Source of the DNA: CAYOWQ01 sp964407695
Lineage (GTDB): Bacteria; Planctomycetota; Phycisphaerae; Phycisphaerales; SM1A02
Direction of reading: 5' to 3'
DNA length: 64,000 nt
Assembly: GCA_964407695.1 (NCBI GenBank)
Contig: CAYOWQ010000012.1
Span: 67,018 to 131,017, forward strand
Below, piece after piece: positions 1 to 12,500 of this stretch. A model generated the notes under the pieces. It saw only the letters and a list, made by a program, of their open reading frames with translations, was not told where the DNA came from and searched no databases. The translations under genes were made by a program, and so were the position numbers. Within the stretch, counting starts at the first letter, position 1. Each line of letters begins with the position of its first letter.

Positions 1-1098
1 CGCAATGGACAGGTCCGCCGCGGCCGGGTCATTGAGGATGATTTCAAGCATGTGATTGTCGAGATCGAGGGAATCACCACCAAGCTCGACCGAGACATCG
101 TCGATCGAGTCGAAATCGAGCCGACGTTTCAGGAGCGGTACACCGAGCTGAAGAAGACGCTTGACCGCACGAATTTCGATGGCCGCATGGCCATGTGCCG
201 GTGGCTGATCGACGAGCGCCAGTACCAGATGGCCTTTGATGAGCTCTCCGCGCTCGTCATTGATTCAGAACTCCCCGAGGCTCGCCGGCTCTTGAACCAG
301 GTTCAGGCTCAGCTTGAGCTGCTGGCTCCCCGAACCGCCGCCGACACCGCGCCCGCAGAGCGCGAGGAGCGACCTATCGCCGGCGATCCCGACCTGCCGT
401 CCAAGTTGCTGTCGAGAGCCGATGTCAACATGCTTCGGATCTACGAGATTGACTTCAACGATCCACCGGATGTAAAGGTCGATGCCGAGACCATCCGCAA
501 GTTGATCGTCCGGTATGGCTCCAGCGACCAGATTCCCACCGAAAGCGAAGGGCGCAATCGCCTGTTTCGCCTGCCGTCGCTCGACATCGTGCGGCTCATG
601 TTCAATCTTCGGGCGCGCGACTTGTATGCCGAGATACACGTACTCTCCGAGCCGAGGTCGCTCAACACGTTTCGCCAGCGCATCCACAACGCCTGGCTCA
701 TTCCCGATTGCGCCACCAGCCGCTGCCACGGAGGCCTGCATGCCGGGCGTCTGTTCCTGCACACGCGCCAGTACAAGGATGAACGGGTCTGGGCAACCAA
801 CCTGCTCATCCTTGAACGCTTGAAACTCGGCGATCACCCGCTGATCGACTACGACCATCCGGAGGACTCGCTGATCATTCAGCACGCGCTCCCCCGCAAC
901 TATGCTCGCCTGCCCCATCCGGATGTGAAGGGCTGGTCACCGGTTTTCAGCCGCTCCACCAAGGGCCTCTACGAAGATGCCCTTGCATGGATCAAGCTGA
1001 TGTACCAGCCCCGGCCCGACTACCCGATCGACTACGAGCCTCCCAAGCTGGACGCACCGGACAAGCCGGCGACGCCCCTCGACGGAAACGACCGTTGA
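1..1098 (+). CDS. Planctomycete protein with CX4CH motif (5' end outside window)
   Basis: The frame is open to the left edge, so the gene starts before base 1; a GTG at 52 is only an internal candidate start. 365 residues are visible. The first ~35 (G-x-V-R-R-G-R-V ... VEIEPTF) look like the small beta-rich segment followed by a helical segment that is common in planctomycete proteins of unknown function. Near bases 700-730 the protein has DCATSRCHGG, a CX4CH arrangement resembling a heme c attachment motif with a longer spacer, followed by a conserved-looking tail rich in HP and W-P-V-F elements. A c-type heme protein is possible but unproven; the missing N-terminus would show whether it is exported. 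No named function is assigned. Confidence 0.75.
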   Translation, partial: RNGQVRRGRVIEDDFKHVIVEIEGITTKLDRDIVDRVEIEPTFQERYTELKKTLDRTNFDGRMAMCRWLIDERQYQMAFDELSALVIDSELPEARRLLNQVQAQLELLAPRTAADTAPAEREERPIAGDPDLPSKLLSRADVNMLRIYEIDFNDPPDVKVDAETIRKLIVRYGSSDQIPTESEGRNRLFRLPSLDIVRLMFNLRARDLYAEIHVLSEPRSLNTFRQRIHNAWLIPDCATSRCHGGLHAGRLFLHTRQYKDERVWATNLLILERLKLGDHPLIDYDHPEDSLIIQHALPRNYARLPHPDVKGWSPVFSRSTKGLYEDALAWIKLMYQPRPDYPIDYEPPKLDAPDKPATPLDGNDR

Positions 1099-1231
1099 AG
1101 CGATTCCGCGACCTCGGGCTTCCCCGCCGAACCCCGTCCCACGCACCCCACCGGTGTGTTACACTGGTCGATTCATCACAAAAACAGGCCTGCCGACCAG
1201 CCCGCGGCGGCCCTGCAAACGGACCGTGCCC

Positions 1232-3235
1232 ATGACCAATACATCTCGTCCTTCGTTCGTTGCGTCCACCTCCCTGATTGCCGCGGTGCTCACGGTTGGC
1301 GGCTGCTCCGATTCAGCCGACCATCATCGCACCGAGGCCCGAAAGGTGATCAACGACGTCGGACAGGAATTCTCCCTGCTTTCGGGATCGTTGATCGGCA
1401 ATGATGGAAAGGATGCCTCAGCCGAACGACTGGGAAAGCTCCGTTCGTTCGCGACGCGAATCAATGGGGTTAACGAAGGGGCTCCGGGCCAGGTTGCGGC
1501 CGCATCACTGCTTGCCGCCTCCATCCAGCATGAAATCGGCGAGACGCTGATGCACCAGGCCAACAGGATGGAGATGGCCAACCTGCAGACCCGCAGCCAA
1601 CTCCATAGCGACATCGACCTGATCACCGCCCTGGATGGACTTGCCGGCGCGTATGACCAGCTTTCTACCGACGACCAGCGAAAGGCGGCTCAGGCCGCCA
1701 AGTCAACGTCGGCGCAGAAGGTCTCTCAGCTCCGTGATGAAGCTTCACAACTTGAACAGCCGATTGATGAGCTTCGCAAGAAGATCGACGCGACGAGAAA
1801 GAAAGCCTCATCGCTGATCGAGGAATCGCAGAAGCTGAAGCAGAAGGCCATCGACCTTGGCGCGTTGGATGGATATCCGACGTTTGAGCAGGCCGCCGGC
1901 GTTCGCCAGGATGCGAATGCCGCTGAGATTCAGATTGCCCAAGACCAGATTCAGCTTGCGAAGCTTGAACCGCAGCACGAAGTGGCGTCGATGCTCATCG
2001 ACATGCATCAACAGAGCCTGAAGCAGCTGGATGACCTGCTTCTCTCGCTTGACGAGCAGTCGCAGGAAATCAAATCGCAGGCTGCGGCATGCCGAAAAGC
2101 CGCCGACGATTTTCGCCAGGAGCTTGAAAGCGGTCTCGAAGAGCTGATGTCCAATGTCAGCGGTGATCTCGCGACGGCCTATGCCGATGCGGACACCGCC
2201 TTCGGCACCGCGGCCTCCAAGGCCCGCGCAGCCGGTGGCCAGGGCGATGCGGGAATGAGCCCCTCTCGCATCGAGGCAGCCAATGCCCTCGCCGCCCGTG
2301 CGGACGCACTCACCACTCGCGCCCGCGGGCTTGCCGAACACACGTTCCTGCTGACTCGCGCCGTCGCCGTTGCAGGTCCGGCGGCCGATGCCCGCCGTAC
2401 CGAGCTTGAAAAAGCAAAGACTGACCTCAAGGCGGCCACGGAAGCGGCAGATGCAGCCTATTCGGAAGCCATCGAGGCGTTTAACCAGGTCAACGCTCCG
2501 GGCGACAAGGCTGCGATGGTTCTTGAAGGCGTCAAGGCCAATCTTGCGAAGCTTGCGGACATGGCCGCCGGAAAGAATCCAGTTCCCGCGGACGTCGCAA
2601 CGGCCTCCTCCGGGATGGATGCGGGCTCCATGTCAATGAATGGATTCGCGACCGTTGACGAGCTTGCAGACTACCTCCGAAAGATCGACCAGACGGACCT
2701 CTCCAGCCTCGACCAGTACGTGGCGATCACCGATGCTCAAACGCCGATGGGCCGGCAGTCACTCGAGCTGCAGACCAAGATGGCCAAAGCATTTGGAACG
2801 ATCTTTGCGGCGATGAAGGAGAAATTCCCGAACGAATCGGGCTCCATGATGTCTTCCATGGGACCATTGTCGTCGATGATGCCGAAGTTTTCGATGTTGT
2901 CGATCACCGAGCGAACGGACACTACCGCCGTCGGCGAGATCCCCGGCATGCCGAACAAGATGCACTTCCGCAAGACCGACTCCGGTTGGAAGGTCGATCT
3001 TGACCAGATCACTCCGGACGAAGCCGCCATGATGACCATGGCCGGAACGATGGCCGACGGGCTCACAGCGGCTGCGCAGGCATTTGCGGAGAAGGTGCGA
3101 GGCGGCGCCTATCCCTCGTTCGACGCCGCCATGCAGGCTCTGTCGAGCGAGATGATGGCGGCGATGATGGGCGGGGCGCAGATGCCCGACATGTCGCCGA
3201 CCCCCGACATGAACAACAACGAACCCAACAAATAG
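1232..3235 (+). CDS. Coiled-coil lipoprotein
   Basis: 667 residues from the ATG at 1232. An upstream in-frame start at 1154 would only add a low-quality leader, whereas 1232 opens directly on a signal peptide with the lipobox LTVGGC (Cys about residue 25), so the protein is predicted to be a lipid-anchored periplasmic protein. Residues ~60-430 are almost wholly helical and rich in Ala, Gln, Glu, Lys and Asp, as expected for long coiled coils. The C-terminal third (~440-650) is Met-rich, and the final residues are M/P/N rich. No enzyme motif was recognised. It may be a structural or scaffold lipoprotein; function unknown. It is convergent with surE, 17 bp away. Confidence 0.8.
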   Translation: MTNTSRPSFVASTSLIAAVLTVGGCSDSADHHRTEARKVINDVGQEFSLLSGSLIGNDGKDASAERLGKLRSFATRINGVNEGAPGQVAAASLLAASIQHEIGETLMHQANRMEMANLQTRSQLHSDIDLITALDGLAGAYDQLSTDDQRKAAQAAKSTSAQKVSQLRDEASQLEQPIDELRKKIDATRKKASSLIEESQKLKQKAIDLGALDGYPTFEQAAGVRQDANAAEIQIAQDQIQLAKLEPQHEVASMLIDMHQQSLKQLDDLLLSLDEQSQEIKSQAAACRKAADDFRQELESGLEELMSNVSGDLATAYADADTAFGTAASKARAAGGQGDAGMSPSRIEAANALAARADALTTRARGLAEHTFLLTRAVAVAGPAADARRTELEKAKTDLKAATEAADAAYSEAIEAFNQVNAPGDKAAMVLEGVKANLAKLADMAAGKNPVPADVATASSGMDAGSMSMNGFATVDELADYLRKIDQTDLSSLDQYVAITDAQTPMGRQSLELQTKMAKAFGTIFAAMKEKFPNESGSMMSSMGPLSSMMPKFSMLSITERTDTTAVGEIPGMPNKMHFRKTDSGWKVDLDQITPDEAAMMTMAGTMADGLTAAAQAFAEKVRGGAYPSFDAAMQALSSEMMAAMMGGAQMPDMSPTPDMNNNEPNK

Positions 3236-3252
3236 TCAATCCGGTCGAAGTC

Positions 3253-4077
3253 CTACGGGCAGCCGAGGCGCTCCCGCCACGATTGCAGCCGTGCGTAATC
3301 GGTCAGGTTGAATTGAAGCGGGGTCACCGTGATGCACCGTTCAAAGAGGGCCTCCACATCGGTATCCGGCCCCGTATGCGTGAATTCCATGCCTGATCCG
3401 CTCGACCAGTAATACGTCTGTCGGCCCGGGCTCTCGCGTCGCTCATAGCCGTCGGTCCCCGGCGCGGTATTCATCTCCACAACGCGAATCTCCGGGTCCG
3501 GTCCGTCTCCCGCAACTCCGTCCTCTGACTCCGTAACGGGAATATTCACATTGATGACCCCGTGCTGATCCAGCGGATGCTGAAGTATCTTCTCGATCAC
3601 CCGCCGCGCTCGCTTCGCCGCCCATTCGTAGTCCGTCTTGCGGCGTTGACTCGCCGGCCCGAGGTGAAGACTCACCGCAATCGCCGGAACTCCCAGGAAC
3701 GCGCTCTCCACGGCCGCCGCCACGGTCCCCGAGTAGATCACGTTGATCCCGACATTCGCCCCCATGTTCATCCCCGAGATCGTGAGATCAGGTCGAGTTC
3801 CGGGTCCGAAACGTTCCTGCCAGATGGCGCGTAGCGCCACTTTCACGCAATCCGCCGGTCTTCCCTCCACGGCAATGCCCTGCATTTTTTCGTGAACCCG
3901 CACGGTCCGGGTCAGCAACGGCGAATGAAACGTGATTCCGTGACTCGACGCAGACTGCACGGTCATCGGCGCGATCGTGACAACCTCGCCCAGACTGCGT
4001 GGCTCAATCAAGGCGTCGTGGAGCGCGCGAATTCCCGGGGCTTCGATGCCATCGTCGTTGGTCAGCAGAATTTTCAT
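3253..4077 (-). CDS. surE: 5'/3'-nucleotidase SurE
   Basis: 274 residues from the ATG at 4077. SurE is a metal-dependent nucleoside monophosphate phosphatase. The start is fixed by the family N-terminus MKILLTNDDGIEAPGI, with the metal-binding DD at residues 8-9; the open frame continues upstream only because it is antisense to the Cys-rich gene. The family motif G-x-N-x-G-x-N-V-I-Y-S-G-T-V-A-A-A-x-E is present (metal-binding Asn and the SGT loop), as is the central NVNIP element. The C-terminus TPLQFNLTDY also fits the family. Length is normal. It stands alone on its strand, divergent from the Cys-repeat gene. Confidence 0.95.
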   Translation of the reverse strand: MKILLTNDDGIEAPGIRALHDALIEPRSLGEVVTIAPMTVQSASSHGITFHSPLLTRTVRVHEKMQGIAVEGRPADCVKVALRAIWQERFGPGTRPDLTISGMNMGANVGINVIYSGTVAAAVESAFLGVPAIAVSLHLGPASQRRKTDYEWAAKRARRVIEKILQHPLDQHGVINVNIPVTESEDGVAGDGPDPEIRVVEMNTAPGTDGYERRESPGRQTYYWSSGSGMEFTHTGPDTDVEALFERCITVTPLQFNLTDYARLQSWRERLGCP

Positions 4078-4312
4078 GCCAAGAGCGTAACACCATCTGC
4101 GAGATCTCGATGCGCGACCTACACGCTGCGCTAACATCCGGGAAACACATGCAGATCGAGGCCGAATTCCAGCGAAATGCGGTTGACATCGAGGCTGAAG
4201 TGTTGACCATAGGAAGACCCCGTTCACAATCGACTTGTGCTGCACGTCGTGGCGTGAGATTGTGAGGCCGTCAGGTCCCCAGGGGTCTGTACATTTTTCG
4301 AGAGGAGTAGAA

Positions 4313-5674
4313 ATGAATTTCCAGAAGAGAATGCCGGCGCTTGCTGCGCTCGCGCTGAGCGGAACGTCGTTCATTGCGACCCTGTCTTCGGCAGGTGTGT
4401 GTCCGGGACGTGGCGATTGCTTTTCGTCCAACGGTTCCCCCGGTTGTAATGACACATCGTGCTGCAATGCTGTTTGCAGCATCGACGACTTCTGCTGCAG
4501 CGTGACATGGGACTCCATCTGTGCCGACGAAGCGTCAACCCTCTGTATCGGCTGCGGCCAGCCGGGCTCGGGGTCGTGCTTCGAGTCCGACGGCACACCG
4601 GGCTGCGACGATGCAGCCTGCTGCAACGCGGTCTGTGCCATCGACGGCTTCTGCTGCAGCACGAGCTGGGATTCACTCTGTGTTGGCGAGGCCGAGGACC
4701 TCTGCACCTGCGGCGGGTCGGATACCGGAAGCTGCTTCTCCTCCAACGGCACACCGTACTGCAACGACACTGCGTGCTGCAGCATCGTCTGCGCAATCGA
4801 CAGCTACTGCTGCTCCGTCAGTTGGGACAGCATTTGCGCCAATGAGGCCAATGACTTCTGTCTCGGGTGTGGCGGCGTGAGCGCCGGTGATTGCTTCGTG
4901 TCAAATGGAACCGTAGGTTGCAATGACGAGAGCTGCTGCAACGCGGTGTGCGCTGTTGATGACTTCTGCTGCGACACGTCATGGGACAGCATCTGTGCCG
5001 ACGAAGCCCAGAGCCTCTGCGTCGGATGCGGCGCTGAAGGCTCCGGTTCGTGCTTCCAGTCCGACGCCACTCCAGGCTGCGACAATGCGGAGTGCTGCAA
5101 TGCCGTCTGTAACGTTGATGGCTGGTGCTGCAGCGTGAGTTGGGATTCAATCTGTGTCAATGAAGCTGAAGACATCTGTCTGACCTGTGGCGGTGCCGGT
5201 TCAGGCTCCTGTTTCTCAGATGACGAGACTCCAGGCTGCAACGATGCGTCCTGTTGCAACGCCGTCTGCGATGCCGACGAATTCTGCTGCAGCGTGACCT
5301 GGGACAGCATCTGTGCCGACGAAGCCATGGATCTCTGCATTGGCTGCGGAGCCCCAGGCTCAGGTCCATGTGGAATGGCCAACGGAACCCCCGGCTGCAA
5401 GAACGCCAATTGCTGCAATCTGGTCTGCAGCGTTGATCCCTTCTGCTGCAACACGCTGTGGGACGGAATTTGCGCCAACGAAGCCCAGCAGATGTGCGCC
5501 TGCCCCGAAGATCTCAACGGCGACAACCTCGTGAACGGCGCCGACCTCGGACTGCTCCTCGCCGATTGGAACGCCGGGGGCGGCAGCCCCGCAGACCTCA
5601 ATGGCGACAACGCGGTGAACGGTGCAGACCTCGGACTGCTCCTCGCGGCATGGGGCCCCTGCTTCCCGATGTAA
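4313..5674 (+). CDS. Secreted Cys-repeat protein with dockerin-like C-terminus
   Basis: 453 residues from the ATG at 4313, preceded by GAGAGGAG. A signal peptide (FQKR, then an Ala/Leu-rich core) ends near residue 27. Seven tandem repeats of ~53 residues follow, with pattern C-F-x7-G-C-x4-CC-x3-C-x5-CC-x4-WD-x2-C-x7-C-x2-C, about ten cysteines each, spaced as if for internal disulfides. The last ~60 residues hold two copies of DLNGDNxVNGADLGLLLAxW, a paired calcium-loop motif like dockerin type I and typical of planctomycete exported proteins. An extracellular or surface-anchored role is likely; ligand unknown. Repeat 7 diverges at its start (CGMANG in place of CFxSNG). A terminator follows directly. 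Confidence 0.85.
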   Translation: MNFQKRMPALAALALSGTSFIATLSSAGVCPGRGDCFSSNGSPGCNDTSCCNAVCSIDDFCCSVTWDSICADEASTLCIGCGQPGSGSCFESDGTPGCDDAACCNAVCAIDGFCCSTSWDSLCVGEAEDLCTCGGSDTGSCFSSNGTPYCNDTACCSIVCAIDSYCCSVSWDSICANEANDFCLGCGGVSAGDCFVSNGTVGCNDESCCNAVCAVDDFCCDTSWDSICADEAQSLCVGCGAEGSGSCFQSDATPGCDNAECCNAVCNVDGWCCSVSWDSICVNEAEDICLTCGGAGSGSCFSDDETPGCNDASCCNAVCDADEFCCSVTWDSICADEAMDLCIGCGAPGSGPCGMANGTPGCKNANCCNLVCSVDPFCCNTLWDGICANEAQQMCACPEDLNGDNLVNGADLGLLLADWNAGGGSPADLNGDNAVNGADLGLLLAAWGPCFPM

Positions 5675-5702
5675 CTCGATCGCCTCCGCGATCGTCAACA
5701 CC

Positions 5703-5735
5703 AGCCGGGTGTGCGAAAGCACACCCGGCTTTTTC
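5703..5735 (+). terminator. Rho-independent terminator after Cys-repeat gene
   Basis: A perfect 12-bp stem, AGCCGGGTGTGC / GCACACCCGGCT, closes a GAAA tetraloop and runs into TTTTT. It lies 28 bp after the stop at 5674. The T-tract is on the + strand side only, so it terminates the Cys-repeat transcript and not gyrB, which ends at 5771 from the other side. Confidence 0.93.
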
Positions 5736-5770
5736 ATGCCGATGCGTTCCAGGTTGCCCCCGACCCAACC

Positions 5771-8353
5771 TCACACATCCAGATTCTTGACCTCCAGCGC
5801 GTGCTTCTCGATGTATGCCCGACGCTGCTCCACATTCTCGCCCATCAACGTGGCAAAAAGGCTGTCCGCCTCGCTCGCGGCCTCCCAGTTCACCCGAAGC
5901 AGGGTTCGCCGCGATGGATCCATCGTGGTTTCCCACAGCTGCTCCGGCTCCATCTCGCCCAGGCCTTTGAACCGCTTCGTCTCAATTCCTCGCCGACCGA
6001 CCTCAAAGAGCGCCCGGGTGATGGACGGAATGCTCGGCGCCTCCACGACATCTTCCTTCTCACTTCCCGCCACCCATGCGTACTTCGTCGGCAGCCGCTC
6101 GCCCGTCACCGCTTCCTCTTGCTCCAGGCCCCAGTCATCGATCGTCAGCCCGTGCTCCTGCAGCCGATCGAAAATCTTCTCCATCTCCCGGTTCTCATGC
6201 AGTTCGCGAAGCGTGGCGGTGGCGCTGCCCTGTCCGTTCGTCGAGCCATTGAGGCCTTCCAGCACGAGGTTCTTTTCCTGAACCACGGCCATGGCCTGCT
6301 CCTCCGACCACGCAATGGCCTCCCCGCCCTGCCACTGCACGTAATGCGTCGGCAATCGCCCGGCACCGGTCGGATCGTTCTGCCGCGATTCGAGGAGCGA
6401 AAGAAACGGCAATCCTCGCCGCTGCGAAACGGTCACCAATTCATCCAATCGCGCCAACGTGCGAAGCAGCCGCCGCAGGTCGTCTCCCTCGATCCTCCTC
6501 ACGATGGTCCCAGCATCATCGCGAACCGCCAGCACCACGCTTCGCAGCGCCAGATCAGTCAGCGTATCCGCCATCTGCTTGTCGTTCAGAACATACTGCA
6601 CGTTCTTCCCGCGGCTCACCTGATAGAGCGGCGGCTGCGCTACGAACACCTTTCCCGCTTTGATCAATTGCGGCATCTGCCGGAAAAAGAACGTCAGCAG
6701 CAGCGTGCGAATGTGCGACCCATCCACATCGGCGTCGGTCATGATAATGATGCGCCCATAGCGCAGCTTGGAGAGATCAAAATCCTCGCCAATCCCGCAT
6801 TGCAGCGCCTGGATCAGAATCCGGATCTCCTCGAACCCAAGAACCTTGTCCAGCCGCGCCTTCTCCACGTTGATCAGCTTGCCCCGAAGCGGCAGGATCG
6901 CCTGCGTCTCGTGATTGCGTCCGCCCTTGGCGCTGCCGCCTGCCGAATCACCCTCGACGAGAAACAGCTCCGTTTCATCCACGTTGTTCGATGAACAGTC
7001 CGCCAGCTTGTGCGGCATGCCGCCAGAATCCAGCGCTCCCTTGCGGCGAATGAGCTCCCGAGCCTTCCTTGCCGCCTCCCGCGCCTCCGCGGCCAGAATT
7101 GCCTTCTGACACAGTCGCTTGGCATCCGCCGGATGCTCCTCCAGCCACGCACCAAGCTGCTCGGAAATCGCCGCGGAGACAAACCCCTCAACCTCTTCGT
7201 TCAGAAGCTTTTCCTTCGTCTGGTTGTTGAACTGCGGGTTCGAGAGCTTCACGCTCACCACCGCCGTCAATCCCTCTCGCAGGTCCTCGCCGCTGGGCGT
7301 CAGGTCCTTGAGCAGATTGTTTCGCTTGGCATAGGCATTGATCGTGCGGGTCAGCGCAGTCTTGAACCCCTGCACATGCGTGCCGCCATCCGGATTGAAG
7401 ATGTTGTTGCCGAAAGCCAGAAGCAACTCATTGGTTGCGTCCGTGTACTGCATCGCAATATCGCAACGCAGGTTGGCGCCTTCCTCCTCACGGGAAATCG
7501 CCACCACCGGACCCACCACCGTCTTCGACGCATTCAGATGCTGCACATACCCCGCCAGACCCGTTTCATCACAATAAGTCTCATCCCGCGTCTGCCCCGA
7601 TGCATCCACGCGCTCATCCACCAGTCGAATCACGACGCCCGGATTCAAATACGCCAATTCCCGAAGCCGATGCTGCAGCGCCTCAAAGCGGAACTCCGTA
7701 TCCGGGAAAATCTGCGTATCCGGCAGGAACGAAATCCGCGTTCCGCTCTTCTTGCCGCTGCGTTGATCCACCGGCCCCACCACGTGCAACGCCTTGGTGA
7801 TTTCGCCCCGCGCAAAACTGATCAGATACACCTTGCCGTTCTTGTGAACCTCCACCTCGGTCCACTCGCTGAGCGCGTTCACGCACTTCACGCCGACGCC
7901 GTGCAGTCCACCCGAAACCTTGTACACGTTGTCGTCAAACTTGCCGCCCGCGTGAACCTCCGTCAGGATCACTTCCACCGCCGGCCGCCCGTTGATCGCC
8001 GGATTCTCGTGCTTCATCGGATCAACCGGCATGCCGCGCCCGTCGTCCGACACCGTGCATGACCCATCAACCCCGATACGCACCGTCACCGCGGTGGCAT
8101 AGCCCGCCATCGCCTCGTCGATCGAATTGTCAACACACTCATACACCAGGTGATGCAGCGCGTTCAGACCCGTGCCGCCGACATACATCCCGGGGCGCTT
8201 GCGAATCGCCTCCAATCCCTCCAGGACCTGGATCGTCTCGGCCGTATAGGTATCGCGCACCCCGCCATCTCCCCCTCGTCCGACGGCGTCAGAGTCAATC
8301 ATTTTGCTCGTTTCATTGGCGGAAGAGACTTCGATCGCGGATGGCTCAGCCAT
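5771..8353 (-). CDS. gyrB: DNA gyrase subunit B
   Basis: 860 residues; the ATPase subunit of gyrase, which introduces negative supercoils together with GyrA. The GHKL ATPase domain shows EAIRKRPGMYVGG, the ATP-binding Asn in ECVDNSIDEA and the DDGRGMPVD loop. The TOPRIM domain has EGDSAGG near residue 465 and DADVDGSHI near 540, with PLRGKLINVEK between them. About 150 residues are inserted before the C-terminal IETKRFKGLGEM segment, as in many Gram-negative GyrB proteins. The length and the DFDLSKLRYG element favour GyrB over ParE. The first ~35 residues are a non-conserved extension; another Met occurs at residue 18. GAGG lies 6 bp before the ATG. gyrA is not in the window. Confidence 0.97.
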   Translation of the reverse strand: MAEPSAIEVSSANETSKMIDSDAVGRGGDGGVRDTYTAETIQVLEGLEAIRKRPGMYVGGTGLNALHHLVYECVDNSIDEAMAGYATAVTVRIGVDGSCTVSDDGRGMPVDPMKHENPAINGRPAVEVILTEVHAGGKFDDNVYKVSGGLHGVGVKCVNALSEWTEVEVHKNGKVYLISFARGEITKALHVVGPVDQRSGKKSGTRISFLPDTQIFPDTEFRFEALQHRLRELAYLNPGVVIRLVDERVDASGQTRDETYCDETGLAGYVQHLNASKTVVGPVVAISREEEGANLRCDIAMQYTDATNELLLAFGNNIFNPDGGTHVQGFKTALTRTINAYAKRNNLLKDLTPSGEDLREGLTAVVSVKLSNPQFNNQTKEKLLNEEVEGFVSAAISEQLGAWLEEHPADAKRLCQKAILAAEAREAARKARELIRRKGALDSGGMPHKLADCSSNNVDETELFLVEGDSAGGSAKGGRNHETQAILPLRGKLINVEKARLDKVLGFEEIRILIQALQCGIGEDFDLSKLRYGRIIIMTDADVDGSHIRTLLLTFFFRQMPQLIKAGKVFVAQPPLYQVSRGKNVQYVLNDKQMADTLTDLALRSVVLAVRDDAGTIVRRIEGDDLRRLLRTLARLDELVTVSQRRGLPFLSLLESRQNDPTGAGRLPTHYVQWQGGEAIAWSEEQAMAVVQEKNLVLEGLNGSTNGQGSATATLRELHENREMEKIFDRLQEHGLTIDDWGLEQEEAVTGERLPTKYAWVAGSEKEDVVEAPSIPSITRALFEVGRRGIETKRFKGLGEMEPEQLWETTMDPSRRTLLRVNWEAASEADSLFATLMGENVEQRRAYIEKHALEVKNLDV

Positions 8354-8395
8354 GGATCCTCACTGATGGGGACACTCCATCGTCCCAAGCCCCGA

Positions 8396-8424
8396 ATCAT
8401 AGCCGAATTCACCAAAATTTTCCA
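8396..8424 (-). promoter_or_regulatory. Candidate gyrB promoter
   Basis: On the minus strand a TATGAT -10 (8396-8401) lies 17 bp after a weak -35 TGGAAA (8419-8424), with an A/T-rich spacer containing AAAATTTT-like sequence. A start site near 8388 would give a leader of about 35 nt before the gyrB ATG. The -35 is poor, so this is a candidate only. Confidence 0.4.
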
Positions 8425-8469
8425 CTCAAAAGGCTGCTATAACGCCATATAAAACAACGATTTATGGCG

Positions 8470-8850
8470 TCATTTTGCGTGGCTTTCAAGGTCCTTCAAA
8501 CTCACGATTTTCAAAGCCGCTCGAGACGTCGCCTCCAACACCACTGGTGGTGCGCAATCAGCATCCAGCGCCTCCTTCCACCGCGCTGCACAAAGGCACC
8601 ACCGATCCCCCGGCTTCAGTCCCGGAAATCCCCATTCCTCGTGAGGCGTCACCAGGTCGTTCCCCCGTGAAACCGAAAAAGCAAGGAACTCCTCAGTCAT
8701 CACCGCACACACCGTGTGCTGACCCGGATCGCGCGCATCCCCCCGGCAGCACCCGTCGCGATGAAAACCGGTCATCGGCTTCGTCGAACAGATGGCCAGC
8801 ACCCCGCCAAGCACATTGCGTTCCTGATTCTGGGTCGAGGTTGAGATCAT
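8470..8850 (-). CDS. DUF2237 family protein
   Basis: 126 residues. The sequence carries the features of the DUF2237 family as I know them: NVLGGxLxxCSTxPMTGFxRDGCC at residues ~12-35, HTVCAVMTEEFLxFSxSRGNDL at ~45-68, and FPGLKPGDRWCLCAxRWKEAL at ~74-94 followed by APPVVLEAT. The family is small, cytosolic and widespread, with conserved cysteines and no assigned function that I know of. It lies upstream of gyrB on the same strand with a 116-bp spacer that holds a candidate gyrB promoter, so co-transcription is possible but not required. Confidence 0.9.
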   Translation of the reverse strand: MISTSTQNQERNVLGGVLAICSTKPMTGFHRDGCCRGDARDPGQHTVCAVMTEEFLAFSVSRGNDLVTPHEEWGFPGLKPGDRWCLCAARWKEALDADCAPPVVLEATSRAALKIVSLKDLESHAK

Positions 8851-9453
8851 GGCTGAGAACTCTGCACTGGGTGCGAATCGGGTCCAAGTGGATCGCTGGG
8901 TCGAATGAACATCGTATGCCTCTGACGACCTGACATCGCGCGAGCCGAATCAGGCATCAATCGCACTCGACTACATTGAACACCACGAGCCTCCAGGAAC
9001 GTGGCCGATTTGAGGCGCACCAGATTCGATACCACCGGAAATACTTTCAAATTTTCTTTCCCCGTACCACGGGCAATCCAGCCCGAGGCTGATGGAAATA
9101 GGCCGATTCGTGTGGCGCGCCTGTCGATTTTCGTCCAAGGGTAATGACACACTTCACCAATCAACTTCACCTCCTCCAGGCCGCGGCCGTCGAAACCCTC
9201 GCCCGTCTCCTTGCCGGAAGACCCCTCTCCGACCACGCCGATTCAACGGAAAACCACAGGGTTCGCGAAACGGCCCGTCGAACCGCCGCCGACATTCTCC
9301 GCATCACCCTGCGGCCGCCACGCAAGAGCGCACCCGCTCCTGACGGCGACTTTGTAGATCGCGAACCAGTCCCCGTGGCCGAGAACTCAGCTGCACCGGA
9401 CGCGATCGAGACTCCCACGCCGCCTTCAGCATCCCCATCAATCGACGATCGCC
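8851..9453. other. Gap between the DUF2237 gene and ileS
   Basis: About 600 bp between two minus-strand genes. No RNA gene or terminator was recognised. The minus strand holds a 129-codon open frame (8847-9236) without recognisable protein features. The plus strand holds the start of the uncertain ORF at 9144. The promoter of the DUF2237 gene should lie in the left part, but I could not pick one out. Confidence 0.6.
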
Positions 9454-12405
<2,952 letters not shown>

Positions 12406-12470
12406 GTCGTTCTCATAGGGAGTGCGTCAACCGCACCAATCCGCTCGAAATCATCTATCCAACCCCCCAA

Positions 12471-12500
12471 AACGCAAACGGCCCCGCTCTGGGCGAGGCC
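12471..12500 (-). terminator. Terminator-like hairpin upstream of ileS
   Basis: Read on the minus strand, GGCCTCGC and GCGGGGCC form an 8-bp stem with one G-T pair around a short loop, followed by GTTTGCGTTTT, a broken T-rich run. It sits 146 bp after the stop of the HEAT-type gene and about 65 bp before ileS. It could end the upstream transcript or act as an attenuator for ileS; no T-box elements were recognised. Confidence 0.4.

Noticed and set aside
4078..4785. The surE frame continues upstream as a 236-codon extension
   Set aside because: It is antisense to the Cys-repeat gene and the extra sequence is low-complexity; the conserved SurE N-terminus starts at 4077.
5711..6994. A 427-codon plus-strand frame opposite gyrB
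   Set aside because: Shadow of gyrB with Arg/His/Leu-rich composition.
8847..9236. A 129-codon minus-strand frame
   Set aside because: No start signal, no recognisable pattern, and it overlaps the start of the DUF2237 gene.
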